A stretch of DNA of 64,000 nucleotides from Alistipes shahii WAL 8301 (GTDB lineage Bacteria > Bacteroidota > Bacteroidia > Bacteroidales > Rikenellaceae): positions 2,480,001 through 2,544,000 of the forward strand of contig NZ_CP102253.1 in assembly GCF_025145845.1 (NCBI RefSeq). The letters are read 5' to 3'. Below, piece after piece: positions 57,532 through 64,000 of the stretch; the first letter of the stretch is position 1; every line of letters begins with the position of its first letter. Below the pieces are notes generated by a model. It was given only the letters and a program-made list of their open reading frames with translations, ran no database searches and was not told where the DNA came from. The translations under genes and the position numbers were made by a program.

Positions 57532-58875
57532 TTAAACGATTTCTTTGGTGATGCGCAACACGTTTTCCGTGTCGGGCGTAAGGCGGTAGCGGTCGTCGAT
57601 GCGGCGTCCGACGAGCCAGACGATCTCGTCGCCCGACAGCAGCACGAACTGCCGCTGCTTCTCGGCCACGGAGACCTTGGCGTCGACGAGGAAGTCCGAC
57701 ACCTTTTTGCGGCCCGTCATGCCGAACGGCACGAACCAGTCGCCGTCGCGCCAGCGGCGCAGCGTGAGCGGGAATTGCAGGCGGTCGGCGTCTATCTGCG
57801 CGATGTTCTCGGGAACGCCGAAATTCTTGATCGTGTCGATGTCGCAGTATTCGTAGTAGAGGACCGAGTTGCCGCAGTAGCTGCGCGGGGCGCCTTTGCG
57901 CACCGTCGTCAGACACGCGTCGTCGGGGGCTATCGGCGCTATGACGATCTTTCCGCGGTCGATCGAGGCCACCCTTTCGCGGGCGTAGAACCGCCGTCCC
58001 GTGGCGTCCTGTTCGAGCGAGTGGCACAGTGCGTCGATCACGTCGCCCTTGAATCCGTAGCCCGAACTCAACAGTTCGTAGATCACGAATCCCTGCGGAA
58101 AGGCCGGATCGAGGCGGTCGAGATGGATCGTGTCGATCCCCGTGTCCGAGGTGACGGCCTCCGAGCGGATGCGTTCGATGCCGTGGTTGATGAACAGCTG
58201 GGCGTCGGTCAGGCGCGCGAGGTTGCGGCTCATCAGGCTCGTGAACTTGGGGTTGATTTCGCGGATGCGGGGGATCAGCCCCAGCCGGATCTTGTTGCGC
58301 AGGTATTTGGTCGACCGGTTCGACGAATCCTCCCGGAAGGGGATGCGGTTCTGGACGGCATATTCGAGAATTTCCTTGCGCGACGCGAACAGCAGCGGAC
58401 GGATCACCTTTCCGACCTGTGTCGAGATTCCCGTCAGCCCCCGCAGGCCGGTTCCGCGCAGCAGGTTGATGAAAAAGGTTTCGATCGAGTCGTCGGCATG
58501 GTGGGCGATGGCGATGGCCGTGTAGCCGTGCTCGCGGCTCAAGGCGTCGAACCATGCGTAGCGCAGCCGCCGGGCCGCCATCTCCATCGACTCGCCCGTG
58601 CGCTCCATTTCGGCCCTGGTCTCGAAGCGCCTGTTGTAGAACGCCGCGCCGTGCTTTTTGGCCTCGTCTTCCACCAGCACTTCGTCCTCGTCGCTCTCTG
58701 CGCCGCGCAGCTGGAAGTTGCAGTGGGCCACGCCCACCCGGTAGCCGCAGCGGGTGAACAGCGAGAGCATGACCATCGAGTCCACGCCGCCCGAGACGGT
58801 GAGCAGGATACGGTCGTCGTGCGTGGCGAGGTCGTTCTCGTCGATGTAGCGTTGAAAAGAGTCCAAAAGATTCAT
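57532..58875 (-). CDS. tilS: tRNA(Ile)-lysidine synthase
   Basis: 447 residues. The PP-loop SGGVDS is at residues 28-33 (ILLTVSGGVDSMVML), with the family segments IAIAHHADDSIETFFINLLR and LLFASRKEILEYA. TilS converts C34 of the AUA-reading tRNA-Ile to lysidine. The C-terminal substrate-binding domain follows (KKVSDFLVDAKVSVAEK). The start overlaps the murB stop by 4 bases. Confidence 0.95.
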   Translation of the reverse strand: MNLLDSFQRYIDENDLATHDDRILLTVSGGVDSMVMLSLFTRCGYRVGVAHCNFQLRGAESDEDEVLVEDEAKKHGAAFYNRRFETRAEMERTGESMEMAARRLRYAWFDALSREHGYTAIAIAHHADDSIETFFINLLRGTGLRGLTGISTQVGKVIRPLLFASRKEILEYAVQNRIPFREDSSNRSTKYLRNKIRLGLIPRIREINPKFTSLMSRNLARLTDAQLFINHGIERIRSEAVTSDTGIDTIHLDRLDPAFPQGFVIYELLSSGYGFKGDVIDALCHSLEQDATGRRFYARERVASIDRGKIVIAPIAPDDACLTTVRKGAPRSYCGNSVLYYEYCDIDTIKNFGVPENIAQIDADRLQFPLTLRRWRDGDWFVPFGMTGRKKVSDFLVDAKVSVAEKQRQFVLLSGDEIVWLVGRRIDDRYRLTPDTENVLRITKEIV

Positions 58876-59879
58876 AATATGTTCACTTCAGTATCTATTT
58901 CGATGCCGAATTTTTCGCGGACCTTCGCCTGCACCGTGCGGGCGAAGGCGATCACCTCGCCGCCCGTGGCGCCGCCGTGGTTCACCAGCACCAGCGCCTG
59001 CCGCTCGTGAACCCCCACGCTTCCCTCGCGGTAGCCTTTCATCCCGGCCCGGTCGATCAGCCACCCGGCGGCCAGCTTTACGCGGCCTTCGGGGGCCGCA
59101 TAGTGCGGCATGTCGGGATATTCGGCAAGGAGCCGTTCCGCGACGGGGGCTTCGACCACGGGATTCTTGAAGAAGCTGCCCGCGTTGCCCAGCACGGCCG
59201 GGTCGGGAAGTTTCGCGCGGCGGATCGAGCAGATCGCCTCGCGGATGTTGCGCAGCGTGGCGCCTCCGCGGGCTTCGACCTCGCGCTCCACGTCGCCGTA
59301 GCCCAGTTTCGGGCGCGGCGTATGCGAGAGGCGTATTTCGATGGCTGTGATGATCACGCGCCCTTTCAGGTCGTGCTTGAAGACGCTTTCGCGGTAGCCG
59401 AATCCGCAGTGCGCGGCGTCGAGCGTCAGCAGGTTGCCCGTTTCGACGCAGTACATCTCGACCCGGCGGATCGCGTCCTTCGCTTCGCAGCCGTAGGCCC
59501 CGATGTTCTGCACCGGGGCGGACCCCGCCTTGCCGGGGATCAGCGAGAGGTTTTCGATGCCCCACAGACCGCGTTCGACGGCCCATTCCACCAGGTCGTC
59601 CCATTCGACGCCCGCCTCGACGCGCAGGCGAACTTCGTCGCCGTCGTCGCTCAAAAGGGCGATCTGCCGGGCCACGGGGGTCAGCAGCACGCCGTCGTAA
59701 TCTTCGGTGAAAAGGATGTTGTTGCCCCCGGCGAGCACCGTCCACCGCCCGGGAATCCCCGCGGCGAAAAACGTGCGCAGATCCTCGGCCGTTTCGAATT
59801 CTACGAGGCGTGCGGCCCGCTGGTCGACGCCGAAACTGTTGCGCCCGCGCAGGCTGATTTGGTGAAATTCTCGAATCAT
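58872..59879 (-). CDS. murB: UDP-N-acetylenolpyruvoylglucosamine reductase
   Basis: 335 residues from ATG 59879. Completes UDP-MurNAc synthesis using FAD and NADPH. Motifs: NSFGVDQRA, LAGGNNILF, GKAGSAPVQNIGAYG and FFKNPVV, then EVIAFARTVQAKVREKFG. The -7 box ends 6 bases before this ATG, so translation is probably leaderless. First gene of murB-tilS-holA. Confidence 0.95.
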   Translation of the reverse strand: MIREFHQISLRGRNSFGVDQRAARLVEFETAEDLRTFFAAGIPGRWTVLAGGNNILFTEDYDGVLLTPVARQIALLSDDGDEVRLRVEAGVEWDDLVEWAVERGLWGIENLSLIPGKAGSAPVQNIGAYGCEAKDAIRRVEMYCVETGNLLTLDAAHCGFGYRESVFKHDLKGRVIITAIEIRLSHTPRPKLGYGDVEREVEARGGATLRNIREAICSIRRAKLPDPAVLGNAGSFFKNPVVEAPVAERLLAEYPDMPHYAAPEGRVKLAAGWLIDRAGMKGYREGSVGVHERQALVLVNHGGATGGEVIAFARTVQAKVREKFGIEIDTEVNIL

Positions 59880-59885
59880 GGTATG

Positions 59886-59912
59886 CAAAGTTAGAAATTA
59901 TTTTTAACTTTG
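59886..59912. promoter_or_regulatory. Back-to-back -7 boxes of murB and the small-protein gene
   Basis: CAAAGTTA at 59886-59893 (TAACTTTG on the minus strand for murB) and TAACTTTG at 59905-59912 on the plus strand form an inverted pair 11 bases apart. The two divergent promoters overlap. Confidence 0.6.
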
Positions 59913-59934
59913 AGATTCAAACCTGAATAACTCA

Positions 59935-60042
59935 ATGGTGTGGCTGATCTGCATACTGCTGTCCTTGCTTGCGCTGATCCGTTTTTTTGGCGGCGATTCC
60001 CGGCGCAAACGTCGGAGGCACCGCAGGTTTGGCAATCGGTGA
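59935..60042 (+). CDS. 35-residue membrane protein with Arg-rich tail
   Basis: MVWLICILLSLLALIRFF is one hydrophobic segment, followed by GGDSRRKRRRHRRFGNR. The frame sits 22 bases after a -7 box and 21 bases before the DUF4301 gene, in the same direction. The positive-inside rule would place the tail in the cytoplasm. It is short enough to be missed by routine gene calling. Reality depends on position and composition only. Confidence 0.5.
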   Translation: MVWLICILLSLLALIRFFGGDSRRKRRRHRRFGNR

Positions 60043-60063
60043 CCATGTAAACGATAACAGAAT

Positions 60064-61497
60064 ATGTTCGACGAAAAAGATTTGCAGCAAATCCGGGAGC
60101 ACGGACTCACTCCCGAACAGGCGGAGACCCAGTTGGAGAATTTCCGCCGTGGATTCCCTTTCCTGAATGTCGTGCGGGCCGCATCGCCGGGCGACGGCGT
60201 GCTGGTTGTCGGCGCGGCGGAGGCCGATGCCGCCGTGGAACGCTATGAAAAAGAGTCTGCCGGACTGGGGGTGGTGAAGTTCGTGCCCGCTTCGGGGGCC
60301 GCCACGCGCATGTTCAAGGAGCTGTTCGAGTTCGTCAACGACGGCAAACGCGGCAAGGGCATCGACACGCTGCTGGAAAATATCGGGAAGTTCGCCTTCT
60401 GGCCCGAACTTCGCGCCGTGCTGCCCGCCGGGGCCGACGACCGTGCGATCGTGAATGCCATCGTCGGCGACGGGCTGAACTACGGCCGCAAGCCCAAGGG
60501 CCTGGTCACCTTCCATGCCTATCCCGAAGGGGCGCGCAAGGCCGTCGAGGAGCACCTGGTCGAAGGGGCGGCCTACGCCGCGGCCGGAGGCGTCGTGCGC
60601 ATCCATTTCACCGTCTCGCCCGAGCACGTCGCGGGCTTCGAGGAGCTGCTCGCCGCAAAGGTCCCCTTTTATGAAAAGCGGTTCGGCGTCCGTTACGAGA
60701 TCTCGTTCTCGGTGCAGAAACCTTCGACCGACACCCTCGCCGTGAATCCCGACAACACGCCTTTCCGGCAGGACGACGGCACGCTGCTGTTCCGTCCCGC
60801 GGGCCACGGGGCGCTGATCGAAAACCTGAACGAGATCGACGCCGACCTGATCTTCATCAAGAACATCGACAACGTGACGACCGATGCCCGCCGCGGGGAC
60901 ACGGTCCGTTATAAAAAGGTGCTTGCAGGGGTTCTGCTCGACCTCCAGGGGCGCGCCTTCGAGTACCTCAAGGCCCTCGAAGTGGGTGGCGCCGAGCTGG
61001 AACCCATCGCCGAATTCATCGAGAAACAGCTCTGCGTGAAACTCCCCGCCGAGTACGATTCGGCGCTGCTGCGCGCCGTGTTGGACCGTCCGATCCGCGT
61101 CTGCGGCATGGTCCGCAACGAGGGCGAGCCGGGCGGCGGCCCGTTCTGGGTCGGGAACCCCGACGGCACGGAGTCGCTTCAGATCGCCGAGTCGAGCCAG
61201 ATCGCGCCCGACGACCTGCCGCTGATGCAGTCGGCCACGCACTTCAATCCGGTGGACCTCGTCTGCGGCGTGCGCGATTCGAAGGGATGCAAGTTCGATC
61301 TGCGCCGGTACACCGATCCCGCGACGGGATTCATCTCGTCGAAATCCTCCGGCGGCCGCGATCTGCGTGCGCAGGAGCTTCCGGGACTCTGGAACGGTGC
61401 GATGGCGAAGTGGAACACGGTCTTCGTCGACGTTCCCGTCACGACATTCTCTCCGGTGAAGGTGGTGCAGGATCTTCTGCGCCCCCAGCACCAATAG
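60064..61497 (+). CDS. DUF4301 family protein
   Basis: 477 residues, soluble, starting MFDEKDLQQIREHGLTPEQA. Conserved-looking blocks: VKFVPASGAATRMFKELFEF, GLVTFHAYPEGARKAVEEHL, and LFRPAGHGALIENLNEIDAD. The VPASGAATRM and RPAGHGALIENL blocks recall nucleotidyltransferase or sugar-nucleotide pyrophosphorylase loops, but no function is established. Common single gene in Bacteroidetes. Probably transcribed with the small membrane protein. Confidence 0.88.
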   Translation: MFDEKDLQQIREHGLTPEQAETQLENFRRGFPFLNVVRAASPGDGVLVVGAAEADAAVERYEKESAGLGVVKFVPASGAATRMFKELFEFVNDGKRGKGIDTLLENIGKFAFWPELRAVLPAGADDRAIVNAIVGDGLNYGRKPKGLVTFHAYPEGARKAVEEHLVEGAAYAAAGGVVRIHFTVSPEHVAGFEELLAAKVPFYEKRFGVRYEISFSVQKPSTDTLAVNPDNTPFRQDDGTLLFRPAGHGALIENLNEIDADLIFIKNIDNVTTDARRGDTVRYKKVLAGVLLDLQGRAFEYLKALEVGGAELEPIAEFIEKQLCVKLPAEYDSALLRAVLDRPIRVCGMVRNEGEPGGGPFWVGNPDGTESLQIAESSQIAPDDLPLMQSATHFNPVDLVCGVRDSKGCKFDLRRYTDPATGFISSKSSGGRDLRAQELPGLWNGAMAKWNTVFVDVPVTTFSPVKVVQDLLRPQHQ

Positions 61498-61605
61498 GTT
61501 TAAGGTTTTGCGGGTGTCTTTCGCCCGTCTTGTCCGGGCCGGCCGGGGAATGCGTTTGTATCTCCCGGCCGGCCCGGATCGTGTCGCGCCGAAGCCGGAC
61601 TGCCC

Positions 61606-61782
61606 TTATTGCAGATGCAGGACCAGTCTGTCGAGTCCGAAGAAACACTCCGTGAATCCGGGAGCCGGGGCGACGGCCTCTATCGTCAGCGTGTTTCCGC
61701 CCTTGCGGATCTGTCCGTTGCCGAACGCAACCTCTTTGGCGATCAGTTCCGGGGCATGTCCCGGGCCTGCGGCGGCTGCCAT
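61606..61782 (-). pseudogene. C-terminal fragment of a secreted glycan-active protein
   Basis: The minus strand has 58 codons ending FFGLDRLVLHLQ, with IRKGGNTLTIEAVAPAPGF before it. This is a typical last beta strand pair of carbohydrate-active proteins such as DUF2961/GH172. No signal peptide or catalytic part remains; upstream sequence is unrelated. The rest of the 441-base gap carries only the V-ATPase promoter. Confidence 0.5.
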
Positions 61783-61888
61783 TGCGGTGCGGCGGGCCTG
61801 CGGTTATACATCTGCTCCATTTGTGCCGGAAATTTGTCAAAATAGGATAAATTGCTGTTCAGTATCCCCGATTGTAGATAATCTTTTT

Positions 61889-61896
61889 TATATTTG
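61889..61896 (+). promoter_or_regulatory. -7 box of the V-ATPase operon
   Basis: TATATTTG lies 42 bases before the subunit E ATG. A TTG is present upstream but only 14 bases away, so the -33 element is uncertain. Confidence 0.55.
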
Positions 61897-61938
61897 TGCG
61901 TTAAAACCGAAAAACAATAATCAAAACTAAATAACGCT

Positions 61939-62553
61939 ATGGAAAACAAACTTCAACAGTTGACGCAGAAGCTCTACGACGAGGGGCTGGAGAAAGGGCG
62001 CGCCGAGGCCGACAAGCTGGTGGCCGACGCCAAGGCCGAGGCCCGGAAGATCGTCGCCGAGGCCCGCGCCGAGGCCGAAGAGATCGTCAAAAAGGCGGAG
62101 GCCAAGGCCGAGGACGTTTCGAAGAACACCATGACCGAGATTTCGCTGGCCGGCAAGCAGGCCGTCGGCAGAATCAAGTCGGAGATCGCCTCGCTGATCA
62201 TCGCCAAGGCTACGGCCCGGGGTGTGAAGGAGGCCGTCGTGGACCCGGCGTTCATCAAGGAGATGCTCGTCGCCGTAGCTAAAAACTGGAACGGTTCCGA
62301 TTCGGGCAAGGTCGAATTGCAGGCCCTGCTGCCCGAGGGCGAGCGCAAGAAGCTCGACGCGGCGTTCGAGGAGAGTGCGAAGGAGCTGCTCGCCGCCGGT
62401 GTCGAGGTGGGCTGGTCGAAGGAGGTGAAGACCGGCTTCAAGGTGGGCGCCAAGGAGGGCGGCTACTACATTTCGTTCGCCGACGCCGACATCGAAGCGC
62501 TGTTGGCAGAGTACCTGCGCGACAAGGTGTTCCAATTGTTGTTCAAGGCGTAA
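61939..62553 (+). CDS. V-type ATPase subunit E
   Basis: 204 residues. The first 90 residues are a long Ala/Glu/Lys coiled coil (KADKLVADAKAEARKIVAEA in sense), the peripheral stalk; the C-terminal domain (GGYYISFADADIEALLAEYL) contacts the catalytic head. First gene of the V/A-type ATPase operon, which in Bacteroidetes may pump protons or sodium ions. Confidence 0.9.
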   Translation: MENKLQQLTQKLYDEGLEKGRAEADKLVADAKAEARKIVAEARAEAEEIVKKAEAKAEDVSKNTMTEISLAGKQAVGRIKSEIASLIIAKATARGVKEAVVDPAFIKEMLVAVAKNWNGSDSGKVELQALLPEGERKKLDAAFEESAKELLAAGVEVGWSKEVKTGFKVGAKEGGYYISFADADIEALLAEYLRDKVFQLLFKA

Positions 62554-62556
62554 GGC

Positions 62557-63390
62557 ATGTTTGCGACCCAATATTATTGTCTGGTAGCCTCCCTGAAGGA
62601 GTACGCGCTCGACGCCGACACCAAGGGCTTCGACGCCCGGGCCATCGTCTCCGGGATTCTGGAGGAGGTGAACCGCGGCGACGCCCGCGAGGTGCGGCTC
62701 CTGTACGGCTACTACGACTGTGAGAATATCGCCGCCCTGCGTGCGGGGCGCTCGGCGCACAATCCGCTGGGCAACTTCACGCGCGAGGAGCTGGCGGAGG
62801 AGCTGAAAGCTCCGAAGCGGCTTCCCGAGGCGGTTGCCCGCGTGGTGAGGGCCTATGCCGATCCCGAGGGCGAGGACGCCGAGACGGTCGACACGTCGCG
62901 GCGTTTCGAGAAGGAGCTGTTCGGGGCCTACTACGCCGCCTGCGGAAAGGCCGGGAGTCGCTTCCTGCGCGAGTGGTCCGCTTTCGACCGGAACCTGCGC
63001 AACGTTTCGGCGGCCGTCACGGCGCGCGCCGCAGGGCGTGCGGTCGAGGAGGTCGTCATGGGCGGCGGCGATGTCGCCGAACAGTTGCAGCGCAGTTCTG
63101 CGGCCGATTTCGGGCTTCGGGGCGAACTTCCCTATATCGACGCGGTGATCGCGGCGGTGAACGACGAGGCCAACCTCGTGGAGAAGGAGCACAAGATCGA
63201 CCTGATCCGCTGGAACGAAGCTGCGGAGCTGGCGACCTTCGACTATTTCGACGTCAACGCCATCCTTTCCTACCTGGTGCGGATCAACATCGTCGCTCGC
63301 TGGACGCTGCTCGACGCTGCGCGCGGCCGCGAGATGTTCGCCCGCCTGCTTGCCGAACTGGACGGCAAGGAGCTGATTAATAAGGAATAA
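62557..63390 (+). CDS. DUF2764 protein of the V-type ATPase operon
   Basis: 277 residues, mostly helical, starting MFATQYYCLVASLKEYALDA and including NPLGNFTREELAEEL and FDYFDVNAILSYLVRINIVA. It lies 3 bases after subunit E and 16 before subunit A, the position where other bacteria carry the C subunit, so it may act as the central-stalk socket. That role is inferred from gene order. Confidence 0.85.
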   Translation: MFATQYYCLVASLKEYALDADTKGFDARAIVSGILEEVNRGDAREVRLLYGYYDCENIAALRAGRSAHNPLGNFTREELAEELKAPKRLPEAVARVVRAYADPEGEDAETVDTSRRFEKELFGAYYAACGKAGSRFLREWSAFDRNLRNVSAAVTARAAGRAVEEVVMGGGDVAEQLQRSSAADFGLRGELPYIDAVIAAVNDEANLVEKEHKIDLIRWNEAAELATFDYFDVNAILSYLVRINIVARWTLLDAARGREMFARLLAELDGKELINKE

Positions 63391-63406
63391 ACAATAAAAA
63401 CATACA

Positions 63407-64000
63407 ATGAAAACTACAGGACGTGTAAACGGTATCATCTCCAACATCGTGATCGTCAAGGCCGACGGACCCGTGGGTCAGAACGAGATCTGCTATGTCT
63501 GGACGGGCGATACCAAAATGATGGCCGAGGTCATCAAGGTCATAGGCGACGCGGCCTATGTCCAGGTTTTTGACAGCACCCGCGGTCTGAAGATCGGCGA
63601 CCGGGTCGAATTCGAGGGTCACATGCTCGAAGTCACGCTGGCTCCGGGCCTTTTGTCGCGCAACTACGACGGTCTTCAGAACGACCTCGAAAAGATGGAC
63701 GGTCTGTTCATCGCCCGCGGTTCGATCACCGATCCGGTCGACTACGATGTCGAGTGGGAATTTTCGCCGCTGGCCAAGGTCGGCGACAAGGTCACGGCGG
63801 CGTCGTGGCTGGGCGAGGTGAAGGAGCAGTGGGTGATGCACAAGATCATGGTTCCCTTCACGATGACGGACTGCTATACGGTTAAGAGCGTCGCCGAGGT
63901 GGGCAAATACAAGATCACCGACACGATGGCAGTCCTGACCGACGCCGAAGGCCGCGACCACGAGGTGACGATGGTGCAGAAATGGCCCGTGAAGCAGGCC
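63407..64000 (+). CDS. V-type ATPase catalytic subunit A, 5' part
   Basis: 198 codons present; the gene runs off the right edge. It starts MKTTGRVNGIISNIVIVKAD, the beta-barrel N-domain of A subunits, followed by the sequence leading into the non-homologous insertion (VAEVGKYKITDTMAVLTDAE). The Walker A region is beyond the window. Third gene of the ATPase operon. Confidence 0.9.
   Translation, partial: MKTTGRVNGIISNIVIVKADGPVGQNEICYVWTGDTKMMAEVIKVIGDAAYVQVFDSTRGLKIGDRVEFEGHMLEVTLAPGLLSRNYDGLQNDLEKMDGLFIARGSITDPVDYDVEWEFSPLAKVGDKVTAASWLGEVKEQWVMHKIMVPFTMTDCYTVKSVAEVGKYKITDTMAVLTDAEGRDHEVTMVQKWPVKQA

Overview
The window looks like a chromosome segment of a GC-rich Bacteroidales, most like Alistipes. 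This is inferred from Bacteroidetes-type promoters (TTG-N18-20-TAnnTTTG), a SusC/SusD pair, FecR/ECF regulation, TlpA/DUF4369 lipoproteins, a V-type ATPase operon with a DUF2764 gene, and high GC outside one island. No rRNA and no CRISPR array were seen.

Left part (1-26.6 kb): the parA-parB-DUF5683 chromosome-partition cluster, a CPBP protease, a periplasmic chaperone set (SurA-like lipoprotein, SurA, OstA-like protein), an MFS exporter plus Nudix hydrolase, an MscS channel and an AspT/YidE-type transporter. Between the transporter and a TolC remnant lies a probable stand-alone structured RNA (about 12961-13106) with its own promoter and terminator. A four-gene operon (iorA, iorB, aminotransferase, CoA-transferase) with a divergent GntR regulator looks like an amino-acid oxidation pathway. 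A thioredoxin-ferredoxin-MarR operon, a palindrome-rich 0.6-kb repeat region and an RND/TolC efflux operon follow.

Centre (27.0-38.7 kb): an 11.57-kb AT-richer integrated element bounded by two almost identical 101-bp blocks, each holding a complete tRNA-Arg(ACG). The integrase lies next to the right tRNA. Cargo includes a HEPN-family protein, a large repeat/LRR lipoprotein with a structured leader, a Fic protein, an SF2-like helicase with an altered P-loop and several unknown proteins. Five copies of an exactly 55-bp palindromic element and a cluster of four 43/44-nt hairpins with varied but paired inner stems are scattered in its intergenic spaces. No relaxase is visible. Outside the left tRNA is the scar of an older related integration.

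Right part (38.8-64 kb): three TlpA-type thioredoxin lipoproteins around ruvC, lpxD, coaD, an ECF sigma gene containing a G9 tract, and a glycan-use locus (fecR, susC with STN domain, susD, EEP phosphatase-like lipoprotein, DUF1735 lipoprotein, GH20 hexosaminidase). Then come a class-IV-aminotransferase-like gene, the holA-tilS-murB operon, a 35-aa membrane protein, a DUF4301 gene, and the start of the V-type ATPase operon (subunit E, DUF2764, subunit A cut by the window end).
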